In this document: positions 1 through 8,128 of the stretch, piece by piece
Layout of the letters: every line of letters begins with the position of its first letter
Position numbering within the stretch: position 1 is the stretch's first letter
Origin: Taklimakanibacter sp050246735
GTDB taxonomy: Bacteria; Pseudomonadota; Alphaproteobacteria; Rhizobiales; Aestuariivirgaceae
DNA: 64,000 bases
Direction of reading: 5' to 3'
Assembly: GCA_050246735.1 (NCBI GenBank)
Contig: JBFWVM010000006.1
Location: forward strand, 1 to 64,000
Program-made: the position numbers and the translations under genes
Notes under the pieces: generated by a model
Databases searched by the model: none
What the model saw: the letters and a program-made list of their open reading frames with translations, nothing else
What the model was told of the DNA's origin: nothing

Positions 1-891
1 CCCCCCCACCCCCACGCCCTCGCCCCCCCCCACGCCCTCCCCCTCGCCGACGCCATCTCCGACGCCGTCACCGTCGCCGTCGCCGTCACCCTCTCCGTCG
101 CCGTCACCGTCGCCATCGCCGTCGCCGTCTCCGTCTCCGTCGCCGTCTCCGTCACCGTCGCCGTCGCCGTCACCATCTCCGTCGCCGTCACCGTCGCCAT
201 CGCCGTCTCCGTCGCCGTCTCCGTCTCCGTCGCCGTCTCCGTCGCCGTCACCGTCGCCATCTCCGTCGCCGTCGCCATCTCCGTCGCCGTCTCCGTCGCC
301 GTCACCGTCGCCATCACCGTCGCCACTGCGGGATTCGGCGTTTACGGCACCTTTTTTGCCGCTGCTTTTCTGGGCCGAGCCTTTGGACTTGCTTCCAGTG
401 CTTCCTGCCTTCGACTTTCCCTGGTCGCCGTATCCATGACTGCGCCCGGCCTTGTCGCCGTCGCCATCTCCGTCACCGCCGGATTTGTTCGAGTGACCGC
501 CCGATCTGCTCTTGCCGTGGCCGGCTTTTCCGCCGTCGCCATCACCATCGCCACCCGAACGGCCCGCCTTTTGGCTACCGTCCGACTTTTTACCGGCATC
601 TCCGCCGCGTTTTCCCCGGCTGCCTTTCGAGTGGCCGCCGTTGCCGCGTTCAGCCACCTGGTAAGAGCCGGCGCCGAATCCGCTCGATTCGTCGAGGAAA
701 GCTCCTAACGCCGTCGAAGAAGACTCGCTCAGGGATTGGGTTTTCGGGCTCGAGCTATATGCCGTGCTGAAGCCCAGGCTGGGGGACGTCACCAGAGTGC
801 TGGCAAGGAATACAGCTCTCCAGAAACGTGTCTGATCCTTGACCCGAACCATTGTGGTGCGGGCCGCTGCACTACGTTTTCGCTTAGACAT
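1..891 (-). CDS. Poly(Gly-Asp) low-complexity protein, partial (3' end outside window)
   Basis: I do not recognise a family. The frame is open for 297 codons from an ATG at 891 to the window edge, so the C terminus is missing. AGGAGG sits 8 nt upstream of the ATG (900-905), which makes this a convincing start. Residues 1-20 are basic (KRKR near the N terminus). Residues 23-45 are moderately hydrophobic and could be a signal peptide or anchor. Residues 80-189 are rich in Gly, Ser, Lys and Arg. From residue 190 there are 44 Gly-X dipeptides, 42 of them Gly-Asp, and then Gly-Val and Gly-Glu pairs. The acidic tract next to a basic one suggests an exported, cation-binding or matrix-like protein, but that is inference. 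It is transcribed leftward from an AT-rich upstream region. Confidence 0.75.
   Translation of the reverse strand, partial: MSKRKRSAAARTTMVRVKDQTRFWRAVFLASTLVTSPSLGFSTAYSSSPKTQSLSESSSTALGAFLDESSGFGAGSYQVAERGNGGHSKGSRGKRGGDAGKKSDGSQKAGRSGGDGDGDGGKAGHGKSRSGGHSNKSGGDGDGDGDKAGRSHGYGDQGKSKAGSTGSKSKGSAQKSSGKKGAVNAESRSGDGDGDGDGDGDGDGDGDGDGDGDGDGDGDGDGDGDGDGDGDGDGDGDGDGDGDGDGDGDGDGDGDGDGDGDGDGDGEGDGDGDGDGVGDGVGEGEGVGGGEGVGVGG
61..324 (-). repeat. Hexanucleotide GGN-GAY tandem array encoding (Gly-Asp)n
   Basis: There are 44 consecutive 6-bp units read on the minus strand as GGN GAY. Unit-to-unit variation is almost confined to third codon positions (GGC, GGT, GGA; GAC, GAT), and only two units change the amino acid (one Glu, one Val). 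The array lies in frame inside the gene above and fades at 1-60 into Gly-Val/Gly-Glu coding sequence. Any 6-bp gain or loss keeps the frame, so repeat length can vary without breaking the protein. Confidence 0.9.
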
Positions 892-1265
892 AGACAATTC
901 CTCCTATGTTACCGAGCCATCTGGCCAGGTCAGAGGAAGAATTGGACGCGGATCACTGGACTAACGTCACCGCCACCGGTCGTTCTCAAACTGATCGACC
1001 AGAAAGCTGTGGACATTTATTAAATATTTATTGACCGAAACAAAGACAATCTTGACTTATGGTTAACTACGATTTTGAGCTAATATTCCTTTTACAGGAG
1101 TTCTTGCCCTGCAGGTTACCTTCAGAGCCTGGAGCAGATACGATGCGCGGGGTTGGCCACGTGATCGGCAGATCCCTCCGGGCTTTCAAAGGCTTGGCGA
1201 GTTCCAGCGTCCGAACCTGACCGCTGGGCGATCGGCAACCCTATCCTGGAGACAGCCGGGCGAGG
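892..1265. promoter_or_regulatory. 374-bp intergenic region, promoter side of the Gly-Asp gene
   Basis: I see no coding frame here. The stretch at about 1015-1100 is strikingly AT-rich for this genome and probably carries the promoter of the leftward Gly-Asp gene, leaving a leader of about 100-200 nt. The part next to 1265 is the downstream flank of the sugar ABC operon; I found no convincing terminator hairpin there. Confidence 0.4.
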
Positions 1266-2354
1266 TCATGGTTCACTCCCCAGCACATTGCCGCTTTCGG
1301 GCTCGATCAGGATGAAGTGATCGAGATCCAGCGCCACCTCGATTTTGTCGCCCGGCTTGCCGGCATCATGCGCGTCGAGCTCGGCCATCACAGGCTCCCG
1401 GCCTATGCCAAAAGTCACATAGGTGCGGGCGCCCGTGGGCTGCACGAGATCGATGCGGCTCGTGATGCTGCCTTTCCTGTCCGCGGCTGCGCGGTCGATA
1501 TGCTGCGGCCTTATCCCGAAGACGACCGCCTTGCCCCGATGCCCCTTGTAACGGGCGGCTGCGCTCGGCGGCAGGTCCAAGGTTTGGCCGTCGGCGAAGA
1601 CTATGTCAGAGTCCCGGAGCGTGGCCGCGACGAAGTTGATCCTGGGAGAGCCGAGGAAGCCCGCGACGAAACGCGTCCGTGGTCTTTCATAGAGATCGAG
1701 CGGGGTGCCCGACTGCTCGATCAGACCGCCATTCATGAGGACGATGCGGTCGGCGAGCGTCATGGCCTCGATCTGGTCATGGGTGACATAGATCATGGTG
1801 GCGCCGAGCTCCTGATGCAGGCGCTTGATCTCGCTGCGCATCTCGTCGCGCAACTGGGCGTCGAGATTGGACAGCGGCTCGTCGAAAAGGAAGATCTGCG
1901 GATTGCGCACGATGGCGCGGCCGATCGCGACACGCTGGCGCTGGCCGCCCGATAGCTGGCGCGGGAGGCGGTCGAGGAGCTGATCGATGTTCAGCATCCT
2001 GGCGGCGCGCTTCACCCGCGTCTCGATCTCGGGTCTGGGGAAATTCCGGGCACGCAAACCGAAGCCGATATTCTCCGCTACAGTCATATGCGGATAGAGC
2101 GCGTAGTCCTGGAACACCATGGCGACGTCGCGGTCGCGCGGCCGCATGTCGTTGACGACCCGGCCGCCGATCTCGATCGTGCCTTCGCTGGCCGTCTCGA
2201 GTCCGGCGATGGTGCGCAGCAAGGTCGATTTTCCACAGCCGGAAGGGCCGACCAGGACTGCGAATTCGCCGTCGTCCACGGCCAGATCGATACCCTTCAC
2301 GACATGGACGGCGCCGAAGTGCTTGTGCAATCCCCTGATGGTGACGTGTGCCAT
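1266..2354 (-). CDS. Sugar ABC transporter ATP-binding protein (MalK/UgpC type)
   Basis: This cytoplasmic ATPase powers the importer formed with the two permeases just upstream. The 362-aa length is usual for the MalK/UgpC group. It has Walker A GPSGCGKST at residues 36-44, signature LSGGQ at 134-138, Walker B FLFDEP at 155-160, an H-loop histidine in VTHDQ, and a C-terminal TOBE-like regulatory domain from about residue 235. It starts 9 nt after the preceding permease and is the last gene of a leftward operon that begins with a GntR regulator at 8862. The substrate is not given by the sequence; neighbouring enzymes point to a sugar or sugar acid. Confidence 0.93.
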   Translation of the reverse strand: MAHVTIRGLHKHFGAVHVVKGIDLAVDDGEFAVLVGPSGCGKSTLLRTIAGLETASEGTIEIGGRVVNDMRPRDRDVAMVFQDYALYPHMTVAENIGFGLRARNFPRPEIETRVKRAARMLNIDQLLDRLPRQLSGGQRQRVAIGRAIVRNPQIFLFDEPLSNLDAQLRDEMRSEIKRLHQELGATMIYVTHDQIEAMTLADRIVLMNGGLIEQSGTPLDLYERPRTRFVAGFLGSPRINFVAATLRDSDIVFADGQTLDLPPSAAARYKGHRGKAVVFGIRPQHIDRAAADRKGSITSRIDLVQPTGARTYVTFGIGREPVMAELDAHDAGKPGDKIEVALDLDHFILIEPESGNVLGSEP

Positions 2355-2363
2355 TTCCTTGTC

Positions 2364-3194
2364 CTAACCGCGCACGGCGCCGAGTGTCAGCCCGCGCACC
2401 AGGTGGCGCTGGGCCAGAATGCCGAGGATGATCGAGGGAATGAGCGAGACCATGGCGAGCGCGCTCGCCTCGCCATATTGCGCTCCCTGGAAGCCCAGGA
2501 ACGCGCGGAAGACCGTGGGCAGAGTGAAGGCGGTGCGACTCGTCAGGATCAGGGCGAAGAAGAATTCCGTCCAGCACGCGATGAAGGCGAAGACCGCGGC
2601 GGCGACGATGCCGGGGGCGGCAAGCGGAATGGCGACCCGCCACAGCGACTGCCAGCGGGTGCAGCCATCGACGAGGGCCGCTTCCTCGAGCGATTTCGGC
2701 ATCTGGCGGAAGTAGGCGAACATCATCCATACGGTCACCGGCAAGGTGAAGACCGTGTAGGCGATGATGAGGCCGAAATGCGTATCGTGCAGCCCGACCG
2801 CGCGATAGATCAGGAAGATCGGCAGCACCGTCGCGATCGGCGGCAGGAAGCGCTGCGACAGCACCCAGAAGGACAGATGCTGGCCGCCGGTATTGAAACG
2901 GGCGAGGCTGTAGGCCATCAGAGTGCCGAGCACGGTCGAAAGCAGGGTGGCGCTGAGCGAGATGATGATGCTGTTGATGAGCCCGTCGAAGCCGCGATAG
3001 GCGAAGAGAGCCGCGGTGTAATGCAGGAACGTAGGCCGGCTCGGGAACCAGACCGGCGGCACGGCCAGATAGTCGTCGCTCGGCTTGATCGAGGTGACGA
3101 ACATCCAATAGAGCGGCGCGAAAGTGAACAACAGGAAACCCGCCAGGAGCAGGGTCCTCGCGACATTGGCGCGGGTGAACGAGCTCCCGGTCAT
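2364..3194 (-). CDS. Sugar ABC transporter permease (MalG type)
   Basis: This inner-membrane permease of the binding-protein-dependent sugar family has 276 aa and about six membrane segments. The cytoplasmic EAA loop, which docks to the ATPase, is visible as EEAALVDGCTRWQSLWRVAI near residues 170-190. Its ATG overlaps the stop of the upstream permease by 4 nt (ATGA), so translation is coupled and this start is preferred over upstream in-frame codons. It pairs with the 3191-4159 permease to form the translocation pore. Confidence 0.93.
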   Translation of the reverse strand: MTGSSFTRANVARTLLLAGFLLFTFAPLYWMFVTSIKPSDDYLAVPPVWFPSRPTFLHYTAALFAYRGFDGLINSIIISLSATLLSTVLGTLMAYSLARFNTGGQHLSFWVLSQRFLPPIATVLPIFLIYRAVGLHDTHFGLIIAYTVFTLPVTVWMMFAYFRQMPKSLEEAALVDGCTRWQSLWRVAIPLAAPGIVAAAVFAFIACWTEFFFALILTSRTAFTLPTVFRAFLGFQGAQYGEASALAMVSLIPSIILGILAQRHLVRGLTLGAVRG

Positions 3195-4159
3195 GCCGGC
3201 TCCGCCTTGAGCAGGCGGCGCACCAGGAAGGTGATGAGGACGGCGGTGAGAATGAGGAAGATCCAGGCGCCGGCTGTCGCCTCCGACAGATGGAACTGGG
3301 TGAAGCCTAGAGTATAGAGGTAGAAAGAGCTCGAATAGGTATTGGTGCCGGGGCCGCCGCCGGTCATGACGAAGATCGTGTCGAACAGCCGCACCGCGTC
3401 GAGGATGCGAAAGGTGAAGGCGAGCAGGATCATCGGCCCGAGCAGAGGCAGGGTGATCCACCAGAAGGCGCGCCAGCCGTCCACGCCGTCGAGTTCGGCC
3501 GCCTCGTAGAGATTGGGCGGGATGGCCGTGAGCCCGGCCAGGAGGATCACGAACATGAAGGGTGTCCATTGCCAGACGTCGGCGAGGACGAGGGCTATGA
3601 AGTTCCAGGGCGCCTGGGTAAGCCAGCCGATGGTCACCTCATGGCCGACGATCCGGCTCAGTATGTAGTTGGTCGGACCGAAGGGCCGCTGCAGTAGGAG
3701 CGCCCAGGCCTGGCCGACGATCACCGGACTGATGAAGAGCGGAATGATCAGAAGCGACATGATGACACCGCGGCCGCGGAAATTCCTGACCATCGCCAGG
3801 GCAAGAGCGAGGCCGAGGAGGAACTCGATCGTGACATTTATGGCGGAAAGAAGCACGGTCACCCAAAGCGACCAGCGTGCCACCGGATCGGCGAGCACGC
3901 GGGTGAAGTTGCGCAGGCCGACGAAGCCGTGGCCGGGCACCGTGAAGTCGTAGTTGACGAACAATACCCAGACCGAAAAGAGCAGGGGATAGACCGAAAG
4001 CGCCAGGATCAACAGCACCGCGGGCGCGACCAGGAGCCATTTGAAGTGGCGGTCGCTCCATTCGGAGAGCGCATCGAGGTGGCTGGGTTGAGCCCCCACC
4101 TTTGACCCCTCCCCGCAAGGGGGAGGGGAAGCAAGACCCGCTTGCCTCGAGGGCTGCAT
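3191..4159 (-). CDS. Sugar ABC transporter permease (MalF type)
   Basis: This is the first permease of the transporter (322 aa). Membrane segments begin near residue 42, and the EAA loop reads YEAAELDGVDGWRAFWWITL. The ATG at 4159 overlaps the TGA of the solute-binding protein (TGATG). The first roughly 35 codons are odd. They run through a GC-rich palindrome (4106-4128) and encode a Ser/Pro/Gly-rich tail with no counterpart in typical MalF proteins, as if a mobile palindromic element had landed at the gene start and stayed in frame. Confidence 0.92.
   Translation of the reverse strand: MQPSRQAGLASPPPCGEGSKVGAQPSHLDALSEWSDRHFKWLLVAPAVLLILALSVYPLLFSVWVLFVNYDFTVPGHGFVGLRNFTRVLADPVARWSLWVTVLLSAINVTIEFLLGLALALAMVRNFRGRGVIMSLLIIPLFISPVIVGQAWALLLQRPFGPTNYILSRIVGHEVTIGWLTQAPWNFIALVLADVWQWTPFMFVILLAGLTAIPPNLYEAAELDGVDGWRAFWWITLPLLGPMILLAFTFRILDAVRLFDTIFVMTGGGPGTNTYSSSFYLYTLGFTQFHLSEATAGAWIFLILTAVLITFLVRRLLKAEPA
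4106..4128. repeat. REP-like palindrome inside the permease 5' coding end
   Basis: CCCCTCCCC (4106-4114) and GGGGAGGGG (4120-4128) form a perfect 9-bp inverted repeat around a 5-nt loop, followed by AAGGTGGGGGCT-like sequence on the minus strand. Palindromes of this composition are common extragenic dispersed repeats in alphaproteobacteria. Only one copy was noticed in this window, so its repeat status is inferred from composition. Confidence 0.5.
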
Positions 4160-5814
4160 CAGAGCTTCACCGCGAGCCCCAGTTTCTCGACCGTATTGTC
4201 GGCCGAGGAGCCCGGCAGCTTCATGAACTCGGCATAGAAAGCCTTCTGGGAATCGACGCCGAGGCGCTCGGTGGTCTGATCCCATTCGGCGGCCGCGGTC
4301 GCCAGCGCTTCCTTGGGATCGGCGCCGGCCCAGACCGAGGTGCACATGCGATCGAGGCTCAGGAAATAGTCCTGGGCGCCCGGCATGATGATGTCGAGCA
4401 GGCCGACATTCGCCGAATTGTTGAGGTTGCGCAGATACTCATCGGCGCTCGGGAACAGGCCGCCATAGAGCTCCGACTTGAAATGCGACAGGCGATACGG
4501 ATCGCGCAAGGCGTAGGGCAGCATCACGCGGGCCAGCGACGTCGGCGGCGATGTCACCCATTGCATGAAGAGATAGGCCGCTTCGGCATTGGCCGAATCG
4601 GCCGTGAGCGCCTTGTTGAAGCCGGTCGCATGTTCGGGATTGCCCGGCACCACCGCGTAGCCGACCTTGCCCGCGATAGAGGATTGCGGAATGAAGTTGA
4701 TCGCCTTGGCGCTTTGCGAATAGTTCGCCGCCATGCGCCCGGTCGGCGGCCAGGAATAGATCATGGCCACCTTGCCTTGCAGGAACGCCGCCCAGAGCGA
4801 CACGGCATCGAGCTCGTTGTTGCCCGGGATCGAAGCCTTGTTCGCCGCGATCATGTTCTGCAAAGTCTTCATTCCGGCTTGCGAGGAGAGCCCGGCCTTC
4901 ATGTCGTCATCGAAGAGCACGCCGCCATTGGCCCGGTACTGCTGCAGGAAGTCGAACTGGTTGCCCGGGCTTCCCGCCTTGCGGAAATGGCCCGCGCCAT
5001 AGATATTGGGCGCCATGCTGTCGGTGATGAACTGGGCGACCTGGGCATAGTCCTCCCAGGTCTTCGGCACTTCGAGCGCCTTGCCGAACTTGGCTTGATA
5101 GGCCTCCTTCAGCTTTGAATCCTCGAAGACGTCCTTGCGGTAATAGAGCGCGAACATGTCGCCGTCATCGAAGAGGCCCCAGATCTTGCCCTTGTAGGTC
5201 GGCAGCGCCTTGTAGAGCGGATGCACGTCGTTGAGATCGGCCTGGTTCATGTATTTGGCGATATAGTCGTCGAGCGGCGCGATCACGCCGCCATCGGCGA
5301 GAGACGGCGTCCAGGCCGGCGAAATGTCGAGAACGTCATAGGCGCCGGAGCCGGCGATATGCTCCGCGACGGCTTTCGAATACAGGTCCGGGTTCGAAAG
5401 CTCGACGACACTCGACTTGATGCCGGTGAGCTGTTCCCAGACGGGGCCGCAGAAATTGCGCGGATCGAGCGCCTGCAAGCCGGCCTCATAGGTCAGGTTG
5501 AGGGTGACGCCGCTGAATTGCTTGGCGGCGGCGACGGCGCGATAGGCCGAGCCGTCGGCAGGACCTTCGCTCGAGGCCTTGAGCACCGCGGCCTGCGCCT
5601 TGCCCAGAGGGGTCGAAGGATCGGCGAGATCGACGGCCGCCTGCGCCAGGGCGTTCTCGGCCCAGGGACCGAGCACGCCGCCCGACGTGGCCAGAAGTCC
5701 CGTCATCAGGCCGAACTTCCTGATGAAGCTGCGGCGCGTGTCCTCGCCTCTCAGCCACGCATCGATCTCGGCGTCGAGGCCGGCCTGGAAATCGCGTTTC
5801 TCACGGTCGTTCAT
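4159..5814 (-). CDS. Extracellular solute-binding protein (family 1), Tat-exported
   Basis: This is the periplasmic receptor of the sugar ABC importer encoded directly downstream. The chosen ATG (5814) lies 10 nt after a GGGAGG ribosome site; an ATG three codons earlier is too close to that site. Residues 27-36 read TRRSFIRKFG, a twin-arginine motif, followed by a hydrophobic stretch and an ALAQA cleavage region, so export by Tat in folded form is likely. The mature part has the usual two-lobed family-1 length (551 aa in total). It follows the dehydrogenase gene by 103 nt and leads the transporter genes. Confidence 0.92.
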   Translation of the reverse strand: MNDREKRDFQAGLDAEIDAWLRGEDTRRSFIRKFGLMTGLLATSGGVLGPWAENALAQAAVDLADPSTPLGKAQAAVLKASSEGPADGSAYRAVAAAKQFSGVTLNLTYEAGLQALDPRNFCGPVWEQLTGIKSSVVELSNPDLYSKAVAEHIAGSGAYDVLDISPAWTPSLADGGVIAPLDDYIAKYMNQADLNDVHPLYKALPTYKGKIWGLFDDGDMFALYYRKDVFEDSKLKEAYQAKFGKALEVPKTWEDYAQVAQFITDSMAPNIYGAGHFRKAGSPGNQFDFLQQYRANGGVLFDDDMKAGLSSQAGMKTLQNMIAANKASIPGNNELDAVSLWAAFLQGKVAMIYSWPPTGRMAANYSQSAKAINFIPQSSIAGKVGYAVVPGNPEHATGFNKALTADSANAEAAYLFMQWVTSPPTSLARVMLPYALRDPYRLSHFKSELYGGLFPSADEYLRNLNNSANVGLLDIIMPGAQDYFLSLDRMCTSVWAGADPKEALATAAAEWDQTTERLGVDSQKAFYAEFMKLPGSSADNTVEKLGLAVKL

Positions 5815-5917
5815 GATCGTCATTCCTCCCAGTTTGAGTGTACGTCGGCACGTCTGCTCTTGGATCGAACCGGCTTTCTGCTGGGCCGGTATAAGTTTCC
5901 TGAAACGACTCTTCTTC

Positions 5918-6970
5918 TTATTGATCTCCATACCGCTTGCGGAAGTCAGCTAGGTGCCGCTGCCAGTCGGGATGCTTCAGCACGTCCCGGTTCACGATGC
6001 CGCGCGGCTCGCGGCCATGCTGGACGTCGAGCACCGCCTTGACATCGGCGGCGCCGTTGCCGGCGAAACATTGATCGGTCCAGCACAGGGCATGCGGGGC
6101 CAGGATGACATTATCGAGCTTGAGGATGGGGTCGTCGGCTTCGGGCGGCTCCTGCTCGAGCACGTCGAGTCCGGCACCGGCGATCTTTCCCTCCTGCAGC
6201 ACCCTGGTCAGCGCCTTCTGGTCGACGATGGGCCCCCTTGCCGTGTTGATGAAATAGGCGGTCGGCTTCATCAGGCGCAACCGCTCGGCGTTCACGAGGT
6301 GATGGGTCTCCGCCGTCAGCGGACAGCTCACCGAGACGACGTCCGCCTCGCGGAAGACGTCCTCGAGCGCGACGAGCCTGATGCCGAGCTCGTCGGCGAC
6401 CTTCCTGTCGGCGAAAGGATCATGGGCGATGAACTTCATGTCGAAAGGCTTCGCCATGCGGAACATCTCGGCCCCGATATTGCCTATGCCGACCGATCCG
6501 AGGGTGCGGCCGACAAGTCCGACGCCCATGTGATCCGAGCGCCTGGCGAAGCCCGCCGCAGCCTCGCGCGCCAGCCTGTCCTTGATCATGAGCTTGCCCG
6601 TCAAGGCAAGCATGAGGGTGATGATCGAGACGGCGACGGGACGGCGCACGCCATCGGGCGTGATGACGAGCGCAATGCCGGCCTTGCTGCAGGCCGGCAC
6701 GTCCACCGTGTCGTAGCCGACGCCGAAACGCGCTATCGCCGCGAGCCGTCCCGATTTCGGCACGCTGTCGGCGGTGAAGCGGTGGGCGAGCAGGATCAGC
6801 GCATCGAAGTCCTCGAGCTGCTCGGCGCGCAGGGGGCTGTGCGAATCGAGGAAAGCCACCTCGACGTTCGGAGCAGTCTTCAGCGGCGTCAGGTCGAAAT
6901 CGGGATAGGTCGGCGAGCCGTCGGCCTTCTTGAAATCACCGGATAGCGCAACGCGAAAAGGGGCCGGCAT
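5918..6970 (-). CDS. D-2-hydroxyacid dehydrogenase (D-isomer specific, NAD-binding)
   Basis: This cytoplasmic 350-aa oxidoreductase resembles phosphoglycerate dehydrogenase and hydroxypyruvate/glyoxylate reductase. It shows the glycine-rich nucleotide loop GSVGIGNIG near residue 160 and the catalytic residues of the family: Arg in NTARGP, Glu in LDVLEQEP and His in APHALCW. It is 9 nt downstream of an HpcH/HpaI aldolase and upstream of the sugar importer, so it probably handles a hydroxy or keto acid produced from the imported compound. The exact substrate cannot be read from the sequence. Confidence 0.9.
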   Translation of the reverse strand: MPAPFRVALSGDFKKADGSPTYPDFDLTPLKTAPNVEVAFLDSHSPLRAEQLEDFDALILLAHRFTADSVPKSGRLAAIARFGVGYDTVDVPACSKAGIALVITPDGVRRPVAVSIITLMLALTGKLMIKDRLAREAAAGFARRSDHMGVGLVGRTLGSVGIGNIGAEMFRMAKPFDMKFIAHDPFADRKVADELGIRLVALEDVFREADVVSVSCPLTAETHHLVNAERLRLMKPTAYFINTARGPIVDQKALTRVLQEGKIAGAGLDVLEQEPPEADDPILKLDNVILAPHALCWTDQCFAGNGAADVKAVLDVQHGREPRGIVNRDVLKHPDWQRHLADFRKRYGDQ

Positions 6971-6979
6971 CGTCGTCTC

Positions 6980-7765
6980 CTATTCCTTCTTCCCACAGCC
7001 GGCGCGCAATCTCTCGATGCCGTCCTCGAGAGCCGCGTGCAGCAGCCAGACGTCGCCCGAATAGCAGACGAAGTCGAAGCCCTGCTTGTAGATGTTGACG
7101 CCGAGCTCGACATTGGGCACGAGCCGGCCCAGCGCTTTCCTGTGCTTCTTGGTGGCGGCGATGGTTCGTTCGATGGCGCGCTTGAAGTCCTTGTGATCGA
7201 ACTGGCCGGGAATGCCGAGCGACACCGACAGGTCGAAATGGCCGACCCACAGGCAGTCGACGCCGTCGATGGCCGCCATCTTCTCGGCGTTCTCGACGCC
7301 CTCCGCCGTCTCGATCTGGCAGAACAGGGTGGTGCGGTCGTTGGCGGCCGTGAACTTGTCGGCGACGGCACCCGGCCGGTAGCGGTCATGCGCCACCTGC
7401 AGGGCCACGCCGCGCTTGCCCTGCGGATGATACTTCATCGAATTCACGATGTGACGCACCTCATCGACATTCCCGACCATCGGCAGCATGAGACCTTCCG
7501 CACCCATGTCCATGGCGCGCGCGATATGATGATATTCGCGCGACGGCACGCGCACGATGGCCGGAAGGTCGGCGGCCTCGAAATAGCGCAAGGCGCTCTT
7601 CACCGTCTCGAAGCCGAAGCCTGAATGCTCGAGATCGAAGAGGGTGAAGTCGCAGCCCGCCGACTTCATGATATGGCCGATGCCGGGCGTCGCAAATTCG
7701 ACGATGAAATGCCCGAATTTCGGGGATTTGGTCTTCGCCATGGCTTTGAGGCCGGAAACACTCAT
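6980..7765 (-). CDS. HpcH/HpaI family aldolase
   Basis: This 261-aa class II pyruvate-dependent aldolase resembles 2-keto-3-deoxyglucarate and 4-hydroxy-2-oxoheptanedioate aldolases. The fold is recognised from LFDLEHSGF, the metal/substrate segment CQIETAEGVEN (Glu ligand), and VDCLWVGHFDLSVSLG (Asp ligand). Such enzymes split a 2-keto-3-deoxy acid into pyruvate and an aldehyde. GGGAGGA precedes the ATG by a few bases. With the dehydrogenase and the sugar importer it suggests a sugar-acid degradation route. Confidence 0.9.
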   Translation of the reverse strand: MSVSGLKAMAKTKSPKFGHFIVEFATPGIGHIMKSAGCDFTLFDLEHSGFGFETVKSALRYFEAADLPAIVRVPSREYHHIARAMDMGAEGLMLPMVGNVDEVRHIVNSMKYHPQGKRGVALQVAHDRYRPGAVADKFTAANDRTTLFCQIETAEGVENAEKMAAIDGVDCLWVGHFDLSVSLGIPGQFDHKDFKRAIERTIAATKKHRKALGRLVPNVELGVNIYKQGFDFVCYSGDVWLLHAALEDGIERLRAGCGKKE

Positions 7766-7819
7766 ACCTATTCCTCCCAGGTTCTCCGTCGCCGCATGAT
7801 CCGGTCCGGGAACATGCGC

Positions 7820-8128
7820 TCAGTCTTTCGATCCTTCGCAGACGAGATTGCCCGCGATCACCGTCTTCTTCATCACCAGATGGTTGCTGGCCGCCTCGAA
7901 GGCAGCGAGATGCGGCGTCTTCAGGTGCTCCTCGAAGGCGGCGCGGTCGTCATAGATCTCATAGAGCAGGATTCGATCCTCATCCTCGCGGGACTCGACC
8001 ACGTCGAAACGGGAGCAGCCGCGCTCGCCGCGGCACGAGGCGCGGGCGTTGGCGTCGATGGCGCGGCGGAATTCCGCCTTGCTCCCCGGCTTCAGCAGAA
8101 AATCGACCAGGATCACATAGCCGCTCAT
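7820..8128 (-). CDS. Antibiotic-biosynthesis-monooxygenase (ABM) domain protein
   Basis: This small protein (102 aa) has the dimeric alpha/beta-barrel ABM fold, recognised from KPGSKAEFRRAIDAN, GCSRFDVVES and the acidic YEIYDDRAAFEEHLKTPH segment. Relatives include YgiN-type quinol monooxygenases and sugar-related LsrG-like enzymes. It needs no cofactor in known members. The ATG overlaps the GntR stop by 4 nt, so the two are translationally coupled. A role in processing a reactive intermediate of the operon pathway is inference. Confidence 0.85.
   Translation of the reverse strand: MSGYVILVDFLLKPGSKAEFRRAIDANARASCRGERGCSRFDVVESREDEDRILLYEIYDDRAAFEEHLKTPHLAAFEAASNHLVMKKTVIAGNLVCEGSKD

Noticed and set aside
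1..330. CRISPR-like or satellite DNA
   Set aside because: The 6-bp period is in frame with an open gene that has a ribosome site, and units differ mainly at third codon positions; there are no spacers.
342..599. 85-aa minus-strand reading frame
   Set aside because: It is in a different frame within the Gly-Asp gene, lacks a ribosome site and has random Arg/Ala-rich composition.
736..1023. 95-aa plus-strand reading frame
   Set aside because: It overlaps the start and the ribosome site of the Gly-Asp gene on the other strand and shows no family resemblance.
2088..3317. 409-aa plus-strand reading frame
   Set aside because: It is antisense to ABC transporter genes; the Glu/Arg/His/Asp-rich composition is the usual shadow of GC-rich codon bias.
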